From contig JAYJMM010000119.1 in NCBI GenBank assembly GCA_037349105.1, positions 2,119,001 through 2,183,000 of the forward strand: 64,000 nt of DNA, in the 5' to 3' direction. This stretch comes from Limnomonas spitsbergensis (taxonomy: Eukaryota > Chlorophyta > Chlorophyceae > Chlamydomonadales). Position 1 is the first letter of the stretch. Each line of letters starts with the position of its first letter. Both the position numbers and the translations under genes were made by a program. This document shows, piece after piece, positions 21,688 through 31,207 of the stretch. The notes beneath the pieces are model-generated. The model had not been told where the DNA came from and did not search any database. It saw only the letters and a program-made list of their open reading frames with translations.

Positions 21688-21909
21688 AGTGAAGTAGTAG
21701 GGGCGGTACCCACGAGACAGGGACACCCAGACTTACCCCTAGGCAGAGAGACTTCCTGCTAGGGCTGAACCTTACAGTAGCCAGTTAACAGCTCTTGTCT
21801 GAAGTACAAGGAGCCTGTTTGTGAGTAGAAGGACACCTCTCTAAGGCGCCTTCACCGGAGATTACGGAGTTTACCATATTGGCGCGTTTACTGCTTTATG
21901 GTGCGACAG
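21687..21909 (+). repeat. split direct repeat B2 (right end)
   Basis: 223-bp second copy of B, sharing one G with the end of A2 and ending GTGCGACAG at the element boundary. Unique flanking DNA begins TACTTATACAATTTC. Confidence 0.9.
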
Positions 21910-23210
21910 TACTTATACAATTTCACCTATACTTTCTTGTTTCCTTCTTAATTTTCCTAGGAGGCGTTCAACCGAACTCTTTTGCACCCACGTCATGTTT
22001 TATGGCTGTGGCTAATCTTCTGCACTATGGGGTTCATTCCCACGCAGCCCACGCTACTGCTCGGTCGTTGTGTGTTGGTTGCTTGCCCAGGGGGGTCACT
22101 GGTTTTCGCTCGCTGTCCTAGCGTATCTAGTACTCTGCACCGGTTTACAGGCACAAGTCCCATGCATCAAATGTGATGCCCCGTTGGACTGTAAAAACTT
22201 CACAAACTTCACAACCCAACCCACCTTCACGCCTCCGGAACCAAGTCCAAGCTTACCGTAATTTCTCAGTCAAACAGCGGAACTAAAAGGTGCATGGGGT
22301 CTTATCCCAATAAGAAGTAAGAAGTTATTCCTTTGTGATGTTTAACGAATCCCTAGGTATAGGCGATCTTAGGGAAAGACCTTCCCGTACAGGATATGCG
22401 CATTCTTCCCCGTGTCTAATCCCATCAGTATATCAGTGCGCTTGTCATGGTATCCATTACCGTAGCTGGTTATCAAATCTCAAATGCCCAATCAAGAAAT
22501 CATGAGTAAGGTATGGGATCCAGCCCAGGGTACCAAACTACAAATTATGCACCGGAACCTGCCTGACTACCTAGCTAGGCGGGGAGGGACCCGACAGCCA
22601 GCGCGCTGTTGTTAGAGCCTTTCAACAGGTCAGATTTCCACTGACCCTGCCTGCACACACAAGGCCACAAAAGCTGCAAGCCTAAGTACTACCAGGCTCC
22701 AAGCCACATGCTGCACCATATTAGCATATCGAGATATGCGCTCCGACACGTAACCGTATTGCTGATAGCTTAACTTTGTTCCCACAGCCCTGCACCATTG
22801 CAACCATTTTTATATACCTATCTGGTATTTTTATGTATCAGGTGGAGGCCATAGCTACACCGCTGCATTCCTCAATCCTCATGTCAATTGCTGTCGACCT
22901 GCATCATAAAATGTAACACATCAAAATCAGACCCCTCTTGGCATGCAATTTGGGCATGGGGTGCGTGTTACTCCAATACCACAAGCTATGTTGTTCGTAT
23001 GCCCATGCCCATGCAAGGAAGGGACTGAGGGGCTGATTAAGGAGAACTTATCAAAGGGAACTTAACAGCACTCGATTACATCAAGATTCTCCTCTCCATC
23101 TCTGGCTAATTTGGCAGCTCCCGCTGCTGCTGCTGCTGCTGACGAGCCTGCAGTCTCCCCTTCTCCGGGCATCATTGTGACGTGTAAGGTGCCGACCCGC
23201 GACGTCATCA
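21910..23210. other. intergenic, no gene seen
   Basis: No gene supported. The stretch ACTGTAAAAACTTCACAAA at 22187-22205 recurs at 7460-7480, so a dispersed repeat is present. Confidence 0.4.
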
Positions 23211-23402
23211 TCAGCTGCATGCATGACTAGCTGGTGGGGTTCCCTGGTCTGCTTCCACCAGCTTGACGCCACAGCTGAGTTCCCGTACAGAGGCAATGAT
23301 GCCAAGCTCTGGCCACTTTGCGATGATACCCTGCGGCAGATGGAGGATCTCCATGCAGTAAAAGCATGGACGATCGGTAGGTGGGACGCCCAAACAGTAT
23401 TC
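23211..23402 (-). CDS. unrecognised open frame, possible terminal exon
   Basis: A minus-strand frame from about 23402 to a TGA at 23211. Third codon positions are biased to G/C and the product reads like globular protein (PCFYCMEILHLPQG..., then VRELSCGVKLVEAD). A CACTTAG acceptor-like string sits just upstream on that strand. I do not recognise the family. The plus strand is also open, so this is only a candidate. Confidence 0.25.
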   Translation of the reverse strand, partial: EYCLGVPPTDRPCFYCMEILHLPQGIIAKWPELGIIASVRELSCGVKLVEADQGTPPASHACS

Positions 23403-23492
23403 TAAGTGCTGAGTGCTGATTTATGACTGTCACTTAAGGTTTCACTAGGATAGGTTTCGGCGGGGCAGCCAGGGGTCGTAGATCATTTTTTC

Positions 23493-23915
23493 ATGATGGG
23501 GGGGATTGACCTTTTTCCCCCTGTATACAGGTCATTTACAGGAAACCGGCTAGCACACGTAAGAACCCGCCGACCATCCTCTCTCTCCCCATGTTTAGAT
23601 CTCCGGGTGCCATGTTCCAGGCTTCCTGCCCACCTCACGGAGGAGGGTGGCATACTGGCATGGCTGTACTTTGGACCTTTCTGCGCATGGCAGCTGGATT
23701 TGAGGTTGCTCATCTCCTACCAGCCCCATGCGGCCAAGCGTACAGCTAGCTGGGCCCAGCGGGTGTGCACCGTTCTAAACTTGTATGAGCAAAAAATTGT
23801 AAATAAAGTGTCACAGTGCAGGGTCGCCCCCCCTGGTCACGGTGGCAAATTCAGGGTAAGATTTGAATATGTTCACACTCCCAGAGGTGTGACGTCATTG
23901 CATCTGTCCTCGTAA
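23493..23915 (+). CDS. unrecognised 140-codon open frame
   Basis: Open on the plus strand with moderate G/C at third positions in its middle part (LTEEGGILAWLYFGPFC..., then VCTVLNLYEQKIV). A TGTAAATAAA string at 23798 inside the frame could be a poly(A) signal, which would argue that the 3' part is not coding. No family recognised. Confidence 0.2.
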   Translation: MMGGIDLFPPVYRSFTGNRLAHVRTRRPSSLSPCLDLRVPCSRLPAHLTEEGGILAWLYFGPFCAWQLDLRLLISYQPHAAKRTASWAQRVCTVLNLYEQKIVNKVSQCRVAPPGHGGKFRVRFEYVHTPRGVTSLHLSS

Positions 23916-24978
23916 GATCAACTTACTCTGTCGTTACCTGCAACCTCGTTGACTTTATTTATTCTATTTATTTCCCTGGGCTGGGGGATCTACTTCCTGG
24001 CCAGCTGGAAGCTCGGCCACTGAGTGGACATAAACCTTCGCCGTCGCAACACCCACTTTCTTTTCTTTGGACTTAATAAGGTGTCAGCACACAGCACACA
24101 AGCTGTCACCCCAACTTGCACCCACAGCAGCATACTCCACACCCGCTAGCAGGTTCCACTAGCAAAGAATCATCCCACAAAAAATGGCTCGCAACCGGCA
24201 AACCATCTAACACACTCAAAAGTGCAGGAGAGAACGGATGAATGCGCCAGTGCTGAAGTATGAGGAGCTTGTGCCTCATACTTAGTGTTTCATTTAATGC
24301 ACCATACCTGTATACCGTAGACCTCACGGGGGTCTGTTGCCCCCCCCCATGGCGGCTTTGAGGCCGCGGGGTGGCCACCTCTAGGCCATGGGACCAAACC
24401 TGAACGTCCTACAGTGGGAGATCAAGACAGTAGGTTCAGCAAAGAGGGCTTGCTGCACTAGGCACTCATGGCCGCAGGCTGTGACGTAGCTGAACCCGAG
24501 TTGTAGCGCCCCAGTAAAAACAGTAGCATGAGCATGTCTAAAATCACAGCCGTTGCTGTCGTCCGGCGCCTGGACAATATGAAACGAACCCAGCTAGTAA
24601 GAAGTTCCGCAATGCCGCTGTTTACTGCGAGTGGGGCGTGTATGAAAGCTTTCCTTGGGGCTGAGCGAATGGAGAGTTCAGTTAGTGCAAAAGGGTACCC
24701 TTTTTCCCTGCCAGCCAAGGGTGAATGTGGATGACAGGTTTTGAAAGTAGCGCATCAATGTTTATTTGGGGAGGATGCTGTTCTGTGAGCGTCTGGCTCA
24801 GGTCACCCCTGGTTTGGCGCGCGTTCCGGTGTTGCTCCCTAGCCAGGCCTGTCTGCGGTACAGAGATCCAGTACCGGGACCTAAAAGAATGATCGCTCAC
24901 ATCGTCGGCACAATAATTCAAAATTAGCGTTGCATTATCGTTATCACTGATGCTCTGATCAAATAGCGCATGCCCAGG

Positions 24979-25227
24979 TTATTGCTTGTGGTCCTCCCAG
25001 CTTCGAATTATGTCACGTTCTCCCGCCCTGCTTTCGGAATCGAGGTAGCACATCTTTCGAAGCCTTTGTAAACACGTATCATGACGTCTCAGGACGTCAG
25101 CGGCGGGCAGGACACTTCGCCCCGGAAGGAGGAACCTGTGAAGCCCGCCACGCTCCTCAAGCGCAGCCTGTACCTCGGCCCTCAGGTGGGGAATAGGAGA
25201 CATGGCTAAATACGCAGATTTTCTCAA
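24979..25227 (-). CDS. unrecognised small protein or 3' terminal exon
   Basis: 82 codons ending in TAA at 24979. The product is rich in Leu/Arg/Glu and predicted helical (AEVQAALEERGGLHRFLLPG, then DVLRRHDTCLQRLRK). A pyrimidine-poor but plausible GTATTTAG acceptor precedes the second ATG, so it may be the last exon of a minus-strand gene rather than a complete one. No family recognised and no partner exon found up to 26 kb. Confidence 0.3.
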   Translation of the reverse strand: MRKSAYLAMSPIPHLRAEVQAALEERGGLHRFLLPGRSVLPAADVLRRHDTCLQRLRKMCYLDSESRAGERDIIRSWEDHKQ

Positions 25228-26272
25228 GTTGGACGGTTGTTACCCTGGCATGCATGCATGCCCCACTTGGGGCCAGCCTTGCATCCCTGTAGCAGGTGCT
25301 GCACACGGGTCCTTGCATTCCTGTAGCAGGTGACCCACTTAGAACCAAAGCGCAAGCAGCAGTTGCCTTGATTGGCCTGCTGAATGCCACCTGTCACAGC
25401 CTAGAGGCAGCTTGGCCTGCATGGACCGGTCCATGTGCATGGCCTTGGTATTGGGGCCATGGCATGGCATCAGTGCGCATGCCCATGGCATGGCCCCGGA
25501 CATCAGTGCGCATGCCCCTTACGCAGATTTCATGAAGTATAAGCCTGGCCGCCCAACCATAACAGCCCGGTGCGCAAACACGATACACCTTTTTTATCGC
25601 GTTTGCGCCTCACAGATTTAAGATTTTGGTGGCCTGACGCTGTACACTTAAAACTTATGTACTAGGCACTGGGTAGAGAGCAATAGGTGTCTGAAACTAA
25701 CCTGCTGGGGCTGTCCCGGATGCTGCTACTCAAGCACCACGTAAGGGACGGCTTCTCTCCCCATGAGATATCCCCCCCCCCCACCCTTCAAGGGAGAATC
25801 GGGGCTCCGAAACCCGCCCCATTGGGCACCATGACCTGTCAAGTAGGGCACCATAACCCACTCCACGGGATCCTTTGCCTAGGGCAGCACAGGCCTATGT
25901 GAGGTCCAGCCCCAGTTGTCCATGTCAGAGCATGAACACGTCCAACATGACGATTCACTGCAACCCCCTCAACGACAGCTACGGCCTTCATGATAGGTGC
26001 CGTTGTAAGCAAATGAATGAATGATACGCCCTGAGGCGTAGATAGAGGAAGCCACCCGTTCGGCCGGAGCACTGGGTAGGCTACCGATCAAGGTACCCTT
26101 AGCCCAGTTATCTACGATTAAACCACCCAAGGGATTGTTTAGTATTTCATTGAGGATAGGGGCCTTAGCATCGGGGAGGCAACCATGGGACTTTGGGAGG
26201 CGTGCTAAGCGCAGTTATCCACGACCTCGGCATTTCAAATTTTTATTCTTTCATTGGTGACATCTGCGTCTG

Positions 26273-26953
26273 AGGGCAAGCATACCGCATGTTCGGGGCA
26301 ATCGTACCGCATGTTCAGGGCAAGTGTACCGCATGCTCAGGGCAAGCATACTGCATGTTCAGGGCAATCGTACCGCATGTTCAGGGCAAACATACCGCAT
26401 GTTCAGGGCAAGCATACCGCATGTTCAGGGCAAGCATACTGCATGTTCAGGGCAAGCATACTGCATGTTCAGGGCAAGCATACTGCATGTTCAGGGCAAG
26501 CATACCGCATGTTCAGGGCAAGCATACCGCATGTTCAGGGCAAGCATACCGCATGTTCAGGGCAAGCATACTGCATGTTCAGGGCAAGCATACTGCATGT
26601 TCAGGGCAAGCATACTGCATGTTCAGGGCAAGCATACTGCATGTTCAGGGCAAGCATACTGCATGTTCAGGGCAAGCATACTGCATGTACAGGGCAAGCA
26701 TACTGCATGTTCAGGGCAAGCATACTGCATGTTCAGGGCAAGCATACCGCATGTTCAGGGCAAGCATACTGCATGTTCAGGGCAAGCATACTGCATGTTC
26801 AGGGCAAGCATACTGCATGTTCAGGGCAAGCATACCGCATGTTCAGGGCAAGCATACTGCATGTTCAGGGCAAGCATACTGCATGTTCAGGGCAAGCATA
26901 CCGCATGTTCAGGGCAAGCATACTGCATGTTCAGGGCAAGCATACCGCATGTT
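26273..26953. repeat. 22-bp satellite, about 31 copies
   Basis: Tandem unit GCATGTTCAGGGCAAGCATA + CC/CT, very uniform. Because 22 is not a multiple of 3, all three forward frames stay open and cycle through the same peptide; these are not genes. Confidence 0.95.
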
Positions 26954-27448
26954 TCAATGTGCGCTGTGCCCTGATGTTGTGTGCTTTTCCCCGCTGCGCA
27001 CCCCGTCTCATAGGCAGAGGTCAGCACAGCTGTTGATTGCCACAGCATGAGCTCCGATGCCCTGTCCCAGAGCCCTGCGTCTTGCTTGCTTACCTCCTGG
27101 ACCCGAAATTCTAAATTCCCTCCCTTAATCCTAACCCTGAAGGCCAACCATAAATCCCCAACCCCAAACCCCCAAAACCTAGGTTCGGGATCTTAGCATC
27201 TAGGACTCAGTGGGGAAGGGTCCACTGCGTCATGATGTCCCATGGCCCGCCTAGGGTGGCAAGTACAAGTGCACCTCCTAGGAAACAAGCTCACGCATCT
27301 GTTGCTGCGCTTGCGCCGCGTAGAATCCGGTGGACAAGGCAGCCTCGGGCCCGCCTCTATTCCATGGCACACTGTCACCCGCAGCGGCTGCAACCGCCAC
27401 CGCACCCCCGGCAAAGCGCCTGCTGACGGCTAAGCTGGGTGAGTAGGA
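26954..27448. other. intergenic; possible upstream exon not established
   Basis: A plus-strand frame at 27232-27426 is followed by GGGTGAGTAGG at 27438-27448, a good donor in principle, but the frame closes before it. Nothing firm. Confidence 0.3.
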
Positions 27449-27800
27449 ATGTGCTTGTGGGGGTGGAGGCGGGGGTGGGGGGTGGGTTTGGGGGTGGCTG
27501 AGGCTTGTACTGGAGGTGGGGGCGGTGGGGTGGGGATGGCGGTGGGGGTGGCAGTGGGGGGGAGGAGGTGGCGTGGGCTGGGGTGGGGAGGGGAGGGCGG
27601 TGGGTGGGGAGGGGATAAGGAGGGGGTGGCGTGGGGTGGGGAGGGGAGGGGGGGCGGTGGGGTGGGGAGGGGATGAGGAGGGGGTGGGGTGGGGAGGGGG
27701 GGGCAGTGGGGTGGGGAGGGGGTGAGGAGGGGGTGGCGTGGGGTGGGGTGGGGAGGGGGTGGCGGTAGGGACGGCGATGGGGAAGGGGTAGGGGGGCTGG
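27449..27800 (+). repeat. G-rich low-complexity block
   Basis: About 350 bp of GGGGTGGGGAGGGG-type sequence with only occasional A, T or C. It has strong potential for G-quadruplex formation on the plus strand. Confidence 0.9.
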
Positions 27801-28499
27801 CAGAGGTGTGTGCTCAGGCGGTGAAGAAGGCGGAGTTGCTATAGAGTACGTTGTTGCAGCGTAGCCTACGCATCTAATCAGAAGCCTTTTTCAAAAGTAC
27901 CAGGCAAGGCCAAAGGGCAGGGTACAGGTCATATGAAACAGGCCAACAGGGTATAGAGAACAGGGTGTAGGGTACAGGGTGCAGGGTCTACTGAAAAGGG
28001 TCTAGGATAAAGGGTCCAGGGAACTGGGCCTTGGGGTTTGGGTTTGAGGATGCTATGATGCATGCAAGTCGTTGGTAGCCCGCCAGCAGCTGAGGCAGAC
28101 GACCGGCAGTCATAAAGCCAGGGCCACAGGCTAAGAGCTGCAGTAAAGAACATTCGAATGGCCTTCACACACAATTGACGTTTTTTAGGGGTGAGGGATT
28201 CATTAAAATACGTACTCTTGCCATGTCAATGCCAGTTTCAGTCTGAGATGCACAGGGATTGTGTCCATGTTTTTGGTTTGCCCCGAGGGAAGCATTACTG
28301 TAAATAAACAATTAATTCATGCATGCGGGAAGGCAGTTCAAACCTGCGGTAAACGGCATCTGCGTGTTAGACCTGCAAAGCTGTTGGACGATTAAGGGTT
28401 CCGGGATTAAATCACCCTCTCCAGCCACACAAAACATTGCCAGCTGTTCTGGGAACTTCTGCATCAGCACACTCCCCCGGGATTCTGAAGGGATCTGGA

Positions 28500-28740
28500 C
28501 TTGTTTCGCACTTGCCCTCTTTGCATATCCTCTTTTGGTACATGCTGGTTTGGTATATTCTCGCTTGGCACATGCTCTGTCTGACAATTCTCTTTTAGCT
28601 TGTGCCCTATTGGCACATGCTCTCTTAGCAAATTCTCTTTTGTTGTATCATCTCTTGGCAAACATGCTCCCTTTGCATACCGTTCTTTCACTTTTGGCAC
28701 ATTCTTCTAGGCCACACGCTCTTTTTGCACAACATTTGTT
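28500..28740. repeat. degenerate repeat of TTGGCACATGCTCTCTT
   Basis: About 13 diverged units of 16-20 bp. The 144-codon plus-strand frame across it (28319-28753) is a by-product. Confidence 0.6.
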
Positions 28741-28795
28741 TTGTACAAGCTGATCATGCACTATCGTCACATGTTTGTATCCCCCCCAGTAATCT

Positions 28796-28901
28796 CAAGG
28801 TACCTTGTTAGTATATTGGTACGAGCTGCACTGCCACTAGGACATCTAGCCCAAGGCGTCCGAGTGGCAGTGCAGCTCGTACCAATATTCGAACGTACCT
28901 G
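28796..28901. repeat. near-perfect hairpin with 26-bp arms
   Basis: 28813-28838 (starting ATATTGGTACGAGCTGCAC) is exactly complementary to 28863-28888. One mismatch and a further 4-bp GGAC/GTCC pairing lie inside, and outer AGGTAC/GTACCT pairs extend the dyad. Loop about 14 nt. It could be a tiny MITE, a small-RNA precursor or the scar of an inversion; it does not fold as a tRNA. Confidence 0.85.
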
Positions 28902-29315
28902 CTCCATGCCATCCATCAGGACAGCTTGCACCAGGGGCAGCGCAGCTTGCACCAAAAAATAACAAACCTGCTCCAGGCTTCCCTATGCATACCCTCATTT
29001 AAGTCATTAGGCTTCCTGCTGCATGCAGCATTGGACAATCTATGGGCCATCTGACCAGCCTCCTCACTTCCACCTGCGCTGTGCTGGCATGCTACGTGCA
29101 GCCACGGACATGGATGCATTTACATTTTTGATCCCGGCCCTGAACCCTGACACCCTCTTAGCCATCTCACCAGCCCCCTGACCTCTACCTGCGCTCTGCT
29201 TGCTACGTGCAGCCACGGACAAGGATGCGGTGCCTGTGACAGGACGGGTCATATCGGCCGCTCATGCCGGCCGGCCTCTTGCGTCCGCACGCACAGCGTC
29301 GTCGTTGATAGCCAA

Positions 29316-29409
29316 GGTCAGGATGCCAACCCTAACAGAACGGTGGTCAGGATGCCAACCCTAACAGAACGGTGGTCAGGATGCCAACCCTAACAGAACG
29401 GTGGTCAGG
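29316..29409. repeat. 29-bp tandem repeat, 3 copies plus a partial
   Basis: Identical units starting GGTCAGGATGCCAACCCTAA at 29316, 29345 and 29374, with a partial fourth at 29403. Confidence 0.95.
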
Positions 29410-29489
29410 CAATACGCATCCAGCGGCCTCATATCTTTTCATGCTCTCATGTTTGACAGCCTGCTTGTATAGGGAGCCAATTACGGCCC

Positions 29490-29565
29490 CAAGCTGCGCT
29501 ATTTTTTATTAACCTCCACGCCCTACTAGGGCATAGCTTTCTTTCTTTCTTATAAGGAGCCAGCC
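29490..29565 (-). repeat. dispersed repeat copy, also at 40895
   Basis: Contains the palindrome GCCCTACTAGGGC, a run of CTTT units and a GGCCCCAAGCTGCGC block. The reverse complement matches 40895-40970 over about 75 bp with few changes. Confidence 0.7.
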
Positions 29566-30099
29566 AGGGAGCTTGTGTAGGTTGCTAGGGAGCTTGCATT
29601 GTCGCGGCGAATAGCTGCACCCTAAGGAACAGGCGCGGTCATAGGCCGTGACAGTATAGGGAGCCTGTTTGTATAGGTGACTGTCAAAACGTTGATGGCT
29701 CGTAACTCGGCAACACTGCCTCTTCTTCCAGAAATACAGTGCACATCAACTGCGGTACAACTGCAGGCCATTGCCTGCCTCCTGGTCTCGCTATCCCCGC
29801 AGCGCACTGACTCCTCACTGACTCCGCACTGACTCCTCATGTTCCATGGTAGCATGATACGGCATGATACGGCGCCATATGGCACACGTTCAGCCGGATT
29901 GTACCACCAAAGTGCCACAATACGGCTGGATACGGCCGGTTCAGCCGGGTTGTGCTACCATGCCCTGCTCTCCTCCGCTTTTCCCGCCGATCCTCACCTC
30001 CCGCGCGCCCTCCCCGTTGTTCACACTCCAACGACCCGGTCATCCCCGCCCGTCCTTCCCCGCTGATCCGCCACTGCTAGGTCCGCAAGCCGTCCCCGG

Positions 30100-30208
30100 A
30101 TGACATCATCCAGGCGGCCCGCGCCCACCAGGACGTTCCCGACGGGCCGTCCACTGGACGCCAAAGCGTCTTTCCCGGCCCGAGGTTCCAGCACTCTTCC
30201 GCGCCCAG
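30100..30208 (+). CDS. candidate first coding exon of the dynein gene
   Basis: ATG at 30100 opens 36 codons (MTSSRRPAPTRTFPTG...) rich in Arg, Pro and Ser, ending CCCAG before GTGGAG. Joining it to an acceptor GTGCAG at 31079 would keep frame with exon 1. The donor is weak and the minus strand is also open, so it remains a guess. Confidence 0.2.
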
Positions 30209-30484
30209 GTGGAGTTTTTTTACAAATGTCGTTTCCAGTCAAGATTGGGGGGCATCACAATTCATGCAAAGGGGCAGGTGCCCCCACGAAACGGTTCGAG
30301 CATTAAACCACAAGGACGGCAAGCTAGAAACAATCCCCGGTGAAGTCCCACTTGACTGGGCACGCTAGTACCACAAAAAATCGAAAACCAGCAGCCTGGG
30401 GATGGACCCCGTGGTTGAGACGACGAAAGCCCGAAGTGTGAAGATGCTGAGCATTTTGATGCTTAGGTATGAAGTGTGCTTACA

Positions 30485-30615
30485 ATTTAGGTTTGTGTGA
30501 GTCCTTAGGGTTTAGGGTTGTGTGAGTGGTCAGGGTTTAGGGTTGTGAGAGTGCTTAGGGCTTAGGGTTGTGTGAGTGCTCAGGGTTTAGGGTTGTTTTT
30601 GAGTGCTTAGGGTTT
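30485..30615 (+). repeat. telomere-motif tandem repeat
   Basis: About five units of GTGTGAGTGCTCAGGGTTTA + GGGTT with variants, an internal TTTAGGG-bearing array just upstream of the dynein gene. Confidence 0.75.
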
Positions 30616-31036
30616 ATAATCGTGTCTAGAGTGTGGTGCATGGGGATCAGGTTGAGCATTCATGGTTTAGGGTGTAGAGTGCAAGGCTCACCCGGGCACA
30701 GTTTCCAAACCCGCTGTTCATATTACTGATAACAGTACAGTCCTTGTAGTGCTCCACCGACGCGCTCCCAGTACGGTACTTGTACCGAGAGGTCACCGAC
30801 CCTTTCATACACCGCATGCCATCCCCTGCTAGACAAGCTGTTCTCATCCCTTTATTAAATTATTCGGCAGGCGTTGCTCGACCCCGGTGGCAGGCGGGTG
30901 CCCAACCCATTCTCTATTACCTTCAGCCTTCAGCCTGCTGCTTGGCACGCGGTGCCCAACCCTCCACTCCCTGCGCAAGCCAACGCAGCAGCAGGAAGTT
31001 GCCCAACATATGTTGCCCCCACCCATGGCTTGACGC

Positions 31037-31207
31037 ATGACGTCCCCTGCTATCTCCAGGGGCATCAAGGCGCGTGCAGCCCACGGCCTTGAGGAGCCCG
31101 GTGCGGCCGCTGCTGTCGCCGCCGTTTCTTTGGTCCCCGACCCGTCCGATGTTGCGCGAGTGGAGGCGGTGGCGGCACGCCTACGGCGCTGGTACCTGGC
31201 CCTGCAG
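31037..31207 (+). CDS. dynein exon 1 (as seen)
   Basis: Open from ATG 31037 to CTGCAG/GTAAGG, ending ...[11 protein letters not shown] in phase 0. If TATCTCCAG at 31059 is an acceptor, the exon starts at 31060 and an earlier exon exists. The 3' boundary is firm; the 5' end is not. Confidence 0.6.

Larger units (their letters stand above)
11349..21909 (+). mobile_element. split-direct-repeat (PAT/Ngaro-like) element, Gag-only
   Basis: A complete 10,561-bp element with the order A1 (11349-11980), internal region with two ORFs, B1 (20833-21055), A2 (21056-21687), B2 (21687-21909). A copies differ at two visible positions over 632 bp; the 223-bp B copies look identical. The B1-A2 junction equals the junction that joining the element's right end to its left end would give, as expected for elements copied through a circle. 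This is the structure known for PAT and Ngaro retroelements of the DIRS order, which integrate with a tyrosine recombinase. No reverse transcriptase, RNase H, methyltransferase or recombinase was recognised, so the copy is probably non-autonomous and mobilised in trans. The ends are CTGTC...GACAG. TAC follows the right end directly, and the left end follows GGTA with the shared C. Confidence 0.8.

Noticed and set aside
11349..21909. Ordinary LTR retrotransposon with 632-bp LTRs
   Set aside because: The right end is B-A-B, the repeat does not end TG...CA style, and no convincing 4-6-bp target duplication flanks A1 and A2; split direct repeats explain all of it.
26254..27050. Three overlapping 216-260-codon frames repeating HVQGKHTACSGQAYCMFRAS
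   Set aside because: A 22-bp satellite cycles through all frames; no coding signal outside the array.
28813..28888. tRNA or snoRNA gene in the hairpin
   Set aside because: A single long stem without cloverleaf, A/B boxes or C/D motifs.
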